From a virus, in the IMG/VR virus record IMGVR_UViG_3300047994_000330, positions 1 to 22,636 of that record: a DNA stretch of 22,636 nucleotides; one strand, 5' to 3'. The position numbers were made by a program, and so were the translations under genes. Shown here piece by piece: positions 1-6,363 of this stretch (positions are counted from its first letter, which is position 1; each line of letters starts with the position of its first letter). The notes beneath the pieces were generated by a model. That model made no database searches. It worked only from the letters and a program-made list of their open reading frames with translations, and was not told the DNA's origin.

Positions 1-3
1 CCG

Positions 4-24
4 CCAAGGGCCAAAGGCCCTTGG
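4..24. terminator. GC-rich hairpin in probable host flank
   Basis: A perfect 9-bp stem (CCAAGGGCC / GGCCCTTGG) closes on a 3-base AAA loop. Short GC hairpins of this kind are common between genes in Acetobacteraceae and related alphaproteobacteria. No T-run follows, so terminator function is inferred. It probably lies in chromosomal DNA left of the prophage. Confidence 0.45.
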
Positions 25-40
25 ATCCCGCCCGGGTTGG

Positions 41-98
41 AATGAGAGGGGCCGTCCACAGCACGTGTGTTCCACACACGAGGACGGCCCCTCTCATT
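41..98. repeat. Long perfect inverted repeat at the prophage/host border
   Basis: A 17-bp perfect inverted repeat (41-57 AATGAGAGGGGCCGTCC with 82-98) encloses a second hairpin, CGTGTGT (64-70) with ACACACG (74-80), around a TCC loop. It would fold into a long, nearly continuous hairpin. It ends at or just before the proposed left terminus of the phage. It could be a bidirectional host terminator or a small host repeat element, with the phage inserted at its edge. Which one cannot be told without other genomic copies. Confidence 0.6.
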
Positions 99-124
99 GA
101 TGGGTGACATAGATAATTGGAAGT

Positions 125-160
125 GGGATCATCCGGGACCATACGGGATTTAATGGGACG
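125..160 (+). repeat. Four GGGA repeats at exact 10-bp spacing
   Basis: GGGA occurs at 125, 135, 145 and 155, exactly one helical turn apart, in units such as GGGATCATCC and GGGACCATAC. Mu has a comparable run of GGGAT-type motifs close to its left end, as recalled rather than aligned. This suggests a transposase-binding or end-bending element. Confidence 0.5.
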
Positions 161-162
161 AC

Positions 163-183
163 TTCATTGAAAACACTCAAAAA
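163..183 (+). promoter_or_regulatory. Candidate MuA-type transposase binding site
   Basis: The stretch reads TTCATTGAAAACAC followed by an A-rich tail. It resembles the core of Mu transposase sites (roughly TTTCATTGAAAATACGAAAA, recalled from phage Mu). The transposase here is a clear MuA homologue, but its end-binding domain has diverged, so the match may be partly chance. Confidence 0.3.
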
Positions 184-209
184 TGTGGCGCCTTCGTGTG
201 GCGCCTTTG
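184..209 (+). repeat. 13-bp tandem repeat
   Basis: TGTGGCGCCTTCG (184-196) is followed directly by TGTGGCGCCTTTG (197-209), with one mismatch. It lies in the non-coding left end. Function is unknown. Confidence 0.7.
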
Positions 210-296
210 TGGCTCGGCATTCGCCCGGAAACCACCCTGCGGGGCGCCTGGTGGCGCTTTTGGGGCTGATTTGAGCGGGGCTTCATACGCCTCTTA

Positions 297-314
297 AAGA
301 CGTTTTAGACGGGG
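297..314 (+). repeat. Left copy of a dispersed AAGACGTTTTA(A)GACGGGG repeat
   Basis: AAGACGTTTTAGACGGGG recurs almost exactly at 20678-20696, in the control region of the capsid operon, with one extra A. Two copies 20 kb apart, both in non-coding DNA, suggest a shared regulatory or packaging site. Confidence 0.6.
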
Positions 315-394
315 CCGGGAATGGTGGCAACGAGCGCCTATCTCTCGATTGTAAGCCGAAAGTTCTTAAGATGAGCCGTTCTAAGGCGCTCAGG

Positions 395-438
395 TGACCT
401 GGGGTTGACCCCAGGTCAAAGTGGGGTGAACCCCAGGT
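395..438. repeat. Two GGGG-N4-CCCCAGGT hairpins spaced 22 bp apart
   Basis: TGACCTGGGG (395-404) and CCCCAGGTCA (409-418) form a perfect 10-bp stem with a TTGA loop. A related, shorter hairpin, GGGG-TGAA-CCCCAGGT, follows at 423-438, exactly 22 bp downstream. The 22-bp unit matches the usual footprint of a MuA monomer site, but a repressor operator or a terminator for the leftward operon is equally possible. Confidence 0.5.
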
Positions 439-451
439 TTGCCGGGCTGGA

Positions 452-554
452 AACTGTCCCACGGAGGGGACGGTTAGCGCTGAACTGTCCCGGCTATAAA
501 GCATTGAAAAGATACAACTTAAATAAACACCAAAAAGGTGTGCCGGGACAGTTC
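452..554. repeat. Cluster of AACTGTCCC inverted motifs
   Basis: AACTGTCCC (452-460) faces GGGACGGTT (467-475). GAACTGTCCCGG (482-493) has a perfect 12-bp inverted partner, CCGGGACAGTTC (543-554). The AT-rich DNA between the last two (494-540) looks promoter-like (for example TTGAAA at 504). This arrangement is typical of operator clusters. Repressor, Ner or transposase are all possible ligands. Confidence 0.5.
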
Positions 555-602
555 CACATTAATATATGGGGGCTTGCATGTCGCACCCGGCTCTAATGCC
601 AC

Positions 603-628
603 CCATTGTTAGCGACCATTGTTAGAGA
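603..628. repeat. 13-bp tandem repeat after the lysogeny operon
   Basis: CCATTGTTAGCGA (603-615) and CCATTGTTAGAGA (616-628) are tandem copies with one mismatch, lying just beyond the stop codon of the leftward exported-protein gene. The unit length is the same as that of the repeat at 184-209, though the sequence is not. Function is unknown. Confidence 0.6.
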
Positions 629-631
629 ATT

Positions 632-1210
632 TCAGGGTGTACCTGGCCAATTATCGACCAGAGAATAGGGAAATTTTCCCGAATCCTGGGTGCTTCTGAT
701 CACGGGCACGAGCGCATTCATCGAGTAGAGCTGTGCCAACGATCGATCCGAGGCCGATAACGGCCAGCAGCCGTTGTTATATTGATCGAGGTCGTTCTCG
801 CTGATGCCATGTGAGGCCGTCATCATTATGGCGATGCGCCATGCGCAGCTGCGCACTGGATTCGGCTGAACACCGGCTACGGAACTCGAGCCACCAGCCA
901 AGACGGTCGCAATATTATCTTGCGAGTTTTGGTCGCCATGGAAGGCAGCGATATAATCCAGGATGAACCGCTTTTGCTGAAATAGGCAGCCTTGATCCTC
1001 TTTTGTCGGGCATGGCGCGAGGTATTCACGTGCGCCGAGCGCGATACCCGAATGAGCCTTGACGAAGGATATGGTCTCCGGCGTTTCCCCCTGAAAGAGA
1101 TCGACCACATTGCCAATATATACGCCATCCCGCCAGCTCTGGCTGCCGGCAAGAGCACCATGGGCCATAAATATGAATGGCAGCGAAATTAGGCTCAGCC
1201 CGCGAATCAT
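632..1210 (-). CDS. Exported cysteine-containing protein of the lysogeny operon
   Basis: A 192-residue protein that I do not recognise. The N-terminus has a basic residue, a hydrophobic stretch and an A-L-A signal-peptidase site near residues 19-21, so it should be exported. The mature part has four cysteines (in CPTKEDQGC, SCAW and GCW contexts), suited to two disulfides in the periplasm. Its ATG overlaps the repressor's TGA by four bases, so it is translated with the repressor and should be made by lysogens. In other phages this position often holds lysogenic-conversion or superinfection-exclusion genes, and that is my inference here. The gene looks more AT-rich than the structural genes, as expected of a recently gained cargo gene. 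The Rap1a/Tai immunity fold was considered, but its cysteine pattern was not matched. Confidence 0.75.
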   Translation of the reverse strand: MIRGLSLISLPFIFMAHGALAGSQSWRDGVYIGNVVDLFQGETPETISFVKAHSGIALGAREYLAPCPTKEDQGCLFQQKRFILDYIAAFHGDQNSQDNIATVLAGGSSSVAGVQPNPVRSCAWRIAIMMTASHGISENDLDQYNNGCWPLSASDRSLAQLYSMNALVPVIRSTQDSGKFPYSLVDNWPGTP

Positions 1211-1656
1211 TTGGAAGCGACATCCTCACCTTGGAATTCAATGGGGGCATCGGGCAGGCTGCGCTGCACGCTGGTGATGTATGACGGGCCGATATAGTGC
1301 AGCACTTCTGCCAGCGTCGGACTCTGCTTGATCTGCTGATAGAAGTCCTGGCAGCTGCGGATGAAGACGAAAAGGCTCCAAAAATGAGCCGGCGCCTCCA
1401 TGATCTGCCGCTCCAATATCGGCAGAGGAGGAACGGGTGCCGCCGCGGCAGCGGCCTTGTTACCCCATGCCAGCCAATCAAGAGAAACCGAGCAGGCCGA
1501 TGCGATGGCGCTGAGCTTGGTAAAGCCGGGGTCGCTGCCGTTCATATAAGAATACAACGTACTGACGGCGACGCCTGATTTTTTAGATACAGCCGCCGGG
1601 CCGCCCGCATCCCTTACGGCTGACGACAGCCGCGCGGCAAAATCATCTTCAACCAT
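1207..1656 (-). CDS. Cro/CI-type HTH phage repressor
   Basis: This 149-residue protein has an N-terminal helix-turn-helix of the XRE type at about residues 8-60 (GGPAAVSKKSGVAVSTLYSYM, then a helix leading to SLDWLAWG). The C-terminal half carries no visible LexA/S24 peptidase motif, so induction by RecA-dependent cleavage is not indicated. It is the only leftward regulator and lies divergent to ner, the position of the Mu c repressor, although Mu c itself belongs to another fold. It probably represses the early promoter and holds lysogeny by binding dyads in 1657-1733 and perhaps the left-end motifs. It is translationally coupled to the exported protein downstream. Confidence 0.85.
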   Translation of the reverse strand: MVEDDFAARLSSAVRDAGGPAAVSKKSGVAVSTLYSYMNGSDPGFTKLSAIASACSVSLDWLAWGNKAAAAAAPVPPLPILERQIMEAPAHFWSLFVFIRSCQDFYQQIKQSPTLAEVLHYIGPSYITSVQRSLPDAPIEFQGEDVASK

Positions 1657-1733
1657 TGAGCGCGCGCGCCCAGAATGCTGTTGACGTAATCCAATATCTT
1701 GTACTAATTCTGTGATATTGGAGATTTGATTCT
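1657..1733. promoter_or_regulatory. Divergent repressor/ner control region with operator dyad
   Basis: This AT-rich gap separates the leftward repressor from the rightward early operon. CCAATATC (1691-1698) and GATATTGG (1714-1721) form a perfect 8-bp dyad with a 15-base spacer, a good candidate operator for Ner or the repressor. A rightward promoter may use TTGACG (1681-1686) with a -10 around TACTAAT (1702-1708), which would place the dyad over the promoter. GGAG at 1720-1723 is the likely ribosome binding site for ner and overlaps the dyad's right arm. Confidence 0.55.
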
Positions 1734-2042
1734 ATGATACTGGAAAAGCCCCTCAAAGGCTGGCATCGAGAAGACGTCAAGGCTTTGCTCCGCAAGAAAT
1801 TCGGGCCGATTTCCGCGCTGGAAAAGGCGTGGGGATATGGCGCGGGGATGATCTCGTGCGTTTTGCGCAACCCAAGACGGTCGGCGCCGCTCGCAAAAAA
1901 GATAGCTGCATCAATCAATAAGCCCCCGCATGAACTGTGGCCGGCGGTTTGGACAGCTGATGGCAGCTTCATCCCCCGGCCTCGAAAACCCCGTGTAGCA
2001 AGCCATCCAAAATTTCGCACGAATAAAAACGGGAAACTGTAA
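1734..2042 (+). CDS. ner: Ner-like early regulator
   Basis: The 102-residue protein shows the Ner/Nlp signature: WHREDVKALLRKKFGPISAL, then the recognition region WGYGAGMISCVLRN and the closing motif PPHELWP. In Mu, Ner is a small DNA-binding protein that turns down early and repressor transcription after infection starts. Here it is the first rightward gene, facing the repressor, exactly as in Mu. It is longer than Mu Ner (about 75 residues) because of a basic C-terminal tail (RPRKPRVASHPK). The ATG at 1734 has GGAG ten bases upstream. The next gene starts two bases after its stop. Confidence 0.9.
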   Translation: MILEKPLKGWHREDVKALLRKKFGPISALEKAWGYGAGMISCVLRNPRRSAPLAKKIAASINKPPHELWPAVWTADGSFIPRPRKPRVASHPKFRTNKNGKL

Positions 2043-2044
2043 GA

Positions 2045-2872
2045 ATGACCAAAAAGTTAGAAAACAGGGGCGACCTGGTAGAGGTTGGCCAGATTTTCGA
2101 GATTCCTCTCGATCTGATCGACGCCGTTGATCGTATCCGGCCGGTTGATCCGGCCAAGGCGGCCACGATTGCAAAGTCAATCGATGATGCACGGCAGATT
2201 TCGCCGATCGAAGTCCGGGCGACTGAAGGCGGCCGTTACCGCCTGGTAGCCGGCGCACACCGGATGGCCGCGTGCCAGCTGCTGGAACGGCAAACCATCG
2301 AGGCCGTCCTCTTTCAGGGATCGCTCGAGGAGGCGCGGCTTCGGGAGGTTGATGAAAACCTGTACCGGGCCGATCTCACGGCCAGCGAGCGCACATTCTT
2401 CGTGGCCGAGCGGCTGCGGTTCTTCACCTATACGGGTGGAGAGCTGCGGCGCGGCCGCGACGCACGCAAATCGGCCAACTTGGCCGATTTAGAAAATCCG
2501 CGATTTTACAAGGACGTAGAAGAGAAATTCGGCATTGCGGAGCGTACCGCGCGGCGACTTTTGCGCCGCAGCCGCAATATTGCGCCGGCACTGTGGGAGA
2601 AAATCCAGCAGGAAAACCTCGGCGATAAGGGGAACCTGCTGGACAAGGTGGCCGAGCTGGAAGCTGATGCTCCCGGCGCGCTGCTGGAAACGATGGAGCA
2701 GCGCGGCTGCACGCTGAAGGCGGCGATCTCGCTCTGCAGTGCCGGGGAAGCCAAAGACCCGCGCGCAGAACGGCTGCGCAAATTCCGCTCCCTGCTCGAG
2801 CAGGCATCGCTCGATGAGCTGAACGAGTTTCAGACCGCGCTGAAGGCGAAGATTAGGGAGAAGCGGCTGTGA
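2045..2872 (+). CDS. ParB/Srx-domain DNA-binding protein
   Basis: A 275-residue ParB-like protein. The N-terminal part (about residues 15-100) has the ParB/sulfiredoxin fold with the GAHRMAACQLL box and ENLYRADLTASER, matching the GERRxRA and ENLQRxDL motifs. An HTH follows at about 160-185 (FGIAERTARRLLRRSRNI), and the C-terminus is helical. ParB-like genes between ner and muA recur in Mu-like phages of alphaproteobacteria, as I recall. There is no ParA partner, so a plasmid-style partition role is unlikely. CTP-dependent DNA loading or regulation of transposition is a reasonable guess. It overlaps the next gene by four bases. Confidence 0.8.
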   Translation: MTKKLENRGDLVEVGQIFEIPLDLIDAVDRIRPVDPAKAATIAKSIDDARQISPIEVRATEGGRYRLVAGAHRMAACQLLERQTIEAVLFQGSLEEARLREVDENLYRADLTASERTFFVAERLRFFTYTGGELRRGRDARKSANLADLENPRFYKDVEEKFGIAERTARRLLRRSRNIAPALWEKIQQENLGDKGNLLDKVAELEADAPGALLETMEQRGCTLKAAISLCSAGEAKDPRAERLRKFRSLLEQASLDELNEFQTALKAKIREKRL

Positions 2873-3081
2873 GCGCCGCTGAGGCGCCCTGGGTGCGGGT
2901 GGCGTTCCCGCCGATCGTGCCGATGCCGCAGGCGCCGGTTATCCCCCTGCCGACTTCTGGGCGGCATATTGAGCTGGCGCTGCAGCTGGCCACGCGGCTG
3001 CGCGTGGATGTTGGGGCCGTACTGTTCGCCCTTGGCGATATGGACGCCACGCTGGCCGATGTGCCGGCGGGAGGCGTGTGA
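2869..3081 (+). CDS. Small hypothetical early protein (70 aa)
   Basis: A 70-residue protein without a recognisable family. It starts at GTG 2869 inside GTGA, overlapping the ParB-like stop by four bases, and ends at a TGATG junction with the next small gene. The N-terminal part is proline-rich (PPIVPMPQAPVIPLP). The second half (about residues 34-63) could form amphipathic helices. Its support is the tight coupling on both sides. Function unknown. Confidence 0.55.
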   Translation: MSAAEAPWVRVAFPPIVPMPQAPVIPLPTSGRHIELALQLATRLRVDVGAVLFALGDMDATLADVPAGGV

Positions 3082-3173
3082 TGAGGCGCCTGTCTCCCGA
3101 GAGCCGGACCGGGCTCGGCGTCGCCGCTGCCGTCATCATTGTGTGGGTTCCCTACATTTTGTGGGGGCTCTGA
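3081..3173 (+). CDS. 30-residue single-span membrane protein
   Basis: A very short gene with a basic N-terminus (MRRLSPESR), then a hydrophobic helix (about residues 11-29, GLGVAAAVIIVWVPYILWG). Its start and stop both sit in TGATG overlaps with the neighbours, which strongly suggests real translation. Role unknown. Similar mini membrane proteins occur in early regions of Mu-like phages. Confidence 0.6.
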   Translation: MRRLSPESRTGLGVAAAVIIVWVPYILWGL

Positions 3174-3454
3174 TGCGGCAGGAATGGTTCACTGCGGCCG
3201 AGCTGCAGGCGGCTGGTGTCGACAAGAATATCGTCGACAAACTGGTCTATCATTTCCCAGCGATGCGGCTGGCGCGCGTCCGCACGGGCCATGATGGCGA
3301 TATCTGCAGAGCCGAGGCAGAATTCCATATTTCCGCCCTGCCGAAACGGTTTCGGCCGATGGTGGAAATTTTAGTGCCTGAGAAAATCGAGGCGCAGATC
3401 TGCCGGCTTGGAATCTGGCGTTCAGTCGATGCGATCACGGAGCGTGCTGGCTGA
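3173..3454 (+). CDS. Small DNA-binding-like protein upstream of muA (93 aa)
   Basis: The ATG at 3173 overlaps the stop of the preceding mini-gene (TGATG). An earlier in-frame start at 2969 exists but would overlap two genes, so it was not used. The N-terminus (MRQEWFTAAELQAAGV) resembles the opening of the adjacent transposase (REWFSLPELAEETLPGLP), a wHTH layout in the Mu DNA-binding family. It may therefore be a small stand-alone relative of the MuA N-terminal domain, which would interest transposition control. That relation is my inference. It ends in a TGATG overlap with muA. Confidence 0.65.
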   Translation: MRQEWFTAAELQAAGVDKNIVDKLVYHFPAMRLARVRTGHDGDICRAEAEFHISALPKRFRPMVEILVPEKIEAQICRLGIWRSVDAITERAG

Positions 3455-5394
3455 TGCAAGGCGCGCTCTCCCGCGAGTGGTTCAGCTTACCGGAACTGGC
3501 GGAGGAAACTCTGCCTGGACTGCCAGCGAGCCGCTCGAAGATGGCGGAGCGCGCGCGGCGCGAGGGATGGGACCGTACTGAACTCACGCGCAAGCGTGAA
3601 GGGCGCGGTGGCGGCCTGGAATATCATTTCAGCCTGCTGCCGCCTGAGGCGCAGACGATGTTGGCCGCAAAATATGGGCGGCCAGCACAGGATAATCAGC
3701 GCGTGGCGCGGCCGCGGGCCGGGAGTGCGGAGAGCTGGGCCTGGTATGATGCGCAGCCGCAGAACCGCAAGGATGAGGCGAAGAAGCGGGCGAGCGCCGT
3801 GGCGCGGGTGGAAGCGCTGACGCCGGAACATGGCGCGGTGCAGGCGGTGAATTTCACCGCTGATGAGGTTGGAGTGCACCCCAGCTCGATACGAAACTGG
3901 ATTGCGGCCGTGAAGGGCGTTGCGCGGGCCGACCGGCTGCCGGCGCTGACGCCGCTGGCGCGTGGCGGTGAGAAAGAGCTGCTGGAAATTGATGAGCGGG
4001 CCTGGGATTTTATTCGCGCGGATTATCTCCGCATGGCAGAGCCCAGCTATGAGAGCTGCTACCGGCGGCTTGAGACCGCCTGCGTGAAGAATGGTTGGGC
4101 ATTGCCGCCTGCCCGCACGCTGCGCCGGCGCCTCGAAGCGATCTCCGCACCCGTGCAGGTGCTGGCGCGCAAGGGCAAGGAAGCGGCTGCAAAGATGTTC
4201 CCGGCGCAGGAGCGCGACCGCTCGATGTTCCATGCCATGCAGGCGGTGAATGCGGATGGCCATAAATGGGACGTGTTTGTTTTATGGGGCTACGACGCCA
4301 AGGGGAAACCGATCATCGGGCGACCGATGATGATGGCCTTCCAGGACCTTTATTCCGGAAAATTTGTTTCGTGGCGGTATGCCAAAAGTGAAAACAAGGA
4401 GACGGTGCGGCTCGCCTTTGGCGACATGTGCTACTCCTACGGCATTCCGGACGAGTGCTATTTCGACAATGGCAGGGCCTTTGCCAGCAAATGGCTGACG
4501 GGCCGCATGGCGAACCGGTACCGGTTCACAATTCGCGATGAGGAGCCCGCGGGTATCCTCATACAGCTCGGCGTGCGGGTGCACTGGACGACGCCGTACC
4601 ATGGGCAATCAAAACCCATAGAGCGCGGCTTCAAGGATTTCGCTCAGGATATTGCGCGCGGGCCCTGGTTTCAGGGGGCATATACCGGCAATACGCCGCT
4701 GGCGAAGCCCGAGGATTACGGCAGCCGGGCAATTCCGATCGAGGAATTTAAGCGCATCGTTGATCATGAGATCATGATGCACAACCAGCGGCCGGGGCGG
4801 CGCTCGCGTGTATGCGGCGGGCAGCTCTCGTTCAACCAGGCGTTCGATGCATCGCTCGCGCTTTCCGATATTCGCAAGCCAACCGAGGAACAGATGCGCA
4901 TCTGCCTGCTCGCCGGTGAGCAGGTGAGCGTGCGTGGTACGGATGGCTCGGTGCATCTGCACCATAACCGGTACTGGCATGAAAAGCTGCTGGAACACCG
5001 GAGCGAAAAGGTCATCATCCGGTTTGACCCCGACAATATTCAGCAAGATTTGCCGGTGTACCGGCAGGATGGAACGCTGATCTGCACCGCGCTGCTGGTT
5101 GAAGCCGTGGGCTTTGCCGATGCTGATGCCGCCCGCGAGCACGCCAAGGCGAAGAGCCAGTTCATGCGTGGTGTGCGCGACCAGCGTGATGCCGAACGCA
5201 AACTTGGGCACACCCAGGTGGCAGCGCTTCTGACGGGCGGCGATATGCCCGTGCCGCAGCGCACCGCGGCCAAGATTTCAGGAAATTTGGCGTTGAAGGC
5301 TGACACGGAAATGTCGCCGGACGCCGTTGATGATTTCGACCGGAGATTCGCGGCCAGCCTGCGCAAGTTGCGCGCAGCGAACAGCGATTTTTAG
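3454..5394 (+). CDS. A: MuA-like DDE transposase
   Basis: At 646 residues, close to the 663 of MuA. The N-terminal winged-helix domain (about residues 5-75, REWFSLPELA and RAREEGWDR-like segment) should bind the enhancer. The next helical domains (about 95-230) bind the ends. The catalytic core carries all three acidic residues at nearly the MuA positions: D268 in NADGH, D338 in YFDNG and E390 in KPIERGF. The C-terminal part (about 480-646) should contact MuB and ClpX. It catalyses strand transfer for integration and replicative transposition. It starts in a TGATG overlap with the previous gene and is followed 18 bases later by muB. Confidence 0.97.
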   Translation: MQGALSREWFSLPELAEETLPGLPASRSKMAERARREGWDRTELTRKREGRGGGLEYHFSLLPPEAQTMLAAKYGRPAQDNQRVARPRAGSAESWAWYDAQPQNRKDEAKKRASAVARVEALTPEHGAVQAVNFTADEVGVHPSSIRNWIAAVKGVARADRLPALTPLARGGEKELLEIDERAWDFIRADYLRMAEPSYESCYRRLETACVKNGWALPPARTLRRRLEAISAPVQVLARKGKEAAAKMFPAQERDRSMFHAMQAVNADGHKWDVFVLWGYDAKGKPIIGRPMMMAFQDLYSGKFVSWRYAKSENKETVRLAFGDMCYSYGIPDECYFDNGRAFASKWLTGRMANRYRFTIRDEEPAGILIQLGVRVHWTTPYHGQSKPIERGFKDFAQDIARGPWFQGAYTGNTPLAKPEDYGSRAIPIEEFKRIVDHEIMMHNQRPGRRSRVCGGQLSFNQAFDASLALSDIRKPTEEQMRICLLAGEQVSVRGTDGSVHLHHNRYWHEKLLEHRSEKVIIRFDPDNIQQDLPVYRQDGTLICTALLVEAVGFADADAAREHAKAKSQFMRGVRDQRDAERKLGHTQVAALLTGGDMPVPQRTAAKISGNLALKADTEMSPDAVDDFDRRFAASLRKLRAANSDF

Positions 5395-5412
5395 CAGAAA
5401 GGACAGATTGAA

Positions 5413-6363
5413 ATGGACGTAGAGGATAACACGAAAATTCAGGCCGACCGGACGCGCGATTTGGCGCGGCAGCATCTGGCGCGGGCAAAAATCAGCCAGG
5501 CGGATATGGCGCGCCAGGCGGGGATTGCCAGCACCACATTCTCGGCCTGGCTGAACGATAAATACGCTGGGAATAACGAGGCCGTTACCGTGGAGGTGGA
5601 GAAATACCTGACGGCGCAGGCCACGCGCGGGCGCATGGCGCTGGTGGCGGCACTGCCTTTTGTGATGACGCCCACGGCCACGCGGATTTTGACGACGCTG
5701 GAACATGCGCAGTTTTTACCGGATGTGGTGGTGATTGCCGGTGAGCCGGGCACGGGCAAGACGCGCTCGATTAAGGAATATGCTGCCACACACCCGAATG
5801 TGCTTCACCTGACCGGGCAGCCCGCGACCAAGACGGCCTTCCAGGTGCTCGATGCACTGGGCAATGCGCTGAACGTGACCGAGACGACGGTGCAGCGGAT
5901 TACGCGCGGGGTGATTGCGAAGCTGAAGAACACACAGGGGCTCCTCATTTATGATGAGGCGCAGAACCTCTCGCCCGAGGCGATCGACCAGCTGCGCTCG
6001 TTCCATGACCTGGCCGGCGTGGGGCTGGTGCTGGCCGGGCATCCGGCCGTGTGGGCGAAGATCGACGGCGGCTCGCGCGGATCGAAGCTCGCCAATTTGC
6101 ATTCCCGCGTGGGCATGAATGTGAATATTCCGCGCCTGCAGAAGGAAGATTTGGAGGCGGTGCTGGATGGGATCGGCATTGCCGATGCGCAGCAGCGGAA
6201 ATTGCTGAAGCGGATTGCCAGCCTGCCGGGCGCGCTGCGCGCGCTGGATAAAGTGGTGCGCATGGCCCGGATGCTGGCCGATGGCGAGGATGCCGAGATG
6301 GCGGCCGAGCATATCATGGCGGCCTGGCACCGCTTCTCCAATGGTCAGGAGTTGGGGGCATGA
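5413..6363 (+). CDS. B: MuB-like AAA+ ATPase, transposition target selector
   Basis: A 316-residue protein, close to the 312 of MuB. An N-terminal HTH lies at about 24-52 (ISQADMARQAGIASTTFSAWL). Walker A is GEPGTGKT at 110-117 and Walker B is LLIYDEA at 177-183. The C-terminal helices correspond to the DNA-binding end of MuB. The family polymerises on DNA with ATP, delivers target DNA to MuA, stimulates strand transfer and gives target immunity. The ATG at 5413 has an AAAGGA ribosome site. The stop overlaps the next start (ATGA). Confidence 0.96.
   Translation: MDVEDNTKIQADRTRDLARQHLARAKISQADMARQAGIASTTFSAWLNDKYAGNNEAVTVEVEKYLTAQATRGRMALVAALPFVMTPTATRILTTLEHAQFLPDVVVIAGEPGTGKTRSIKEYAATHPNVLHLTGQPATKTAFQVLDALGNALNVTETTVQRITRGVIAKLKNTQGLLIYDEAQNLSPEAIDQLRSFHDLAGVGLVLAGHPAVWAKIDGGSRGSKLANLHSRVGMNVNIPRLQKEDLEAVLDGIGIADAQQRKLLKRIASLPGALRALDKVVRMARMLADGEDAEMAAEHIMAAWHRFSNGQELGA

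Larger units (their letters stand above)
98..631. other. attL: Mu-like prophage left end, non-coding
   Basis: No convincing gene is present over about 530 bases. Mu-family ends begin with TG, and TG occurs at 98-99 and 101-102, directly after the long hairpin, so the terminus is placed there tentatively. The stretch holds phased GGGA repeats (125-158), a sequence resembling the MuA-site core TTCATTGAAAA (163-173), a 13-bp tandem repeat (184-209), hairpins spaced 22 bp apart (395-438), repeated AACTGTCCC motifs (452-554) and another 13-bp tandem repeat (603-628). In Mu the transposase-binding sites L1-L3 lie in the first roughly 180 bases, so the leftmost repeats are the best candidates here. 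The exact end and its 5-bp target duplication need the right end, which is outside the window. Confidence 0.6.

Noticed and set aside
283-504. 73-residue leftward frame in the left end
   Set aside because: It crosses the same repeats, is not linked to the lysogeny operon and has no protein-like features.
405-596. 63-residue rightward frame in the left end
   Set aside because: It runs through hairpins and repeated operator-like motifs, has no good ribosome site and reads as low-quality basic sequence.
1207-1656. Repressor as a Mu c-type or LexA-type autocleaving protein
   Set aside because: Its N-terminus is an XRE-type HTH, and no Ser/Lys peptidase motif is visible in the C-terminal part.
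3487-4263. 258-residue leftward frame opposite muA
   Set aside because: It lies antisense to the conserved transposase and shows no domain.
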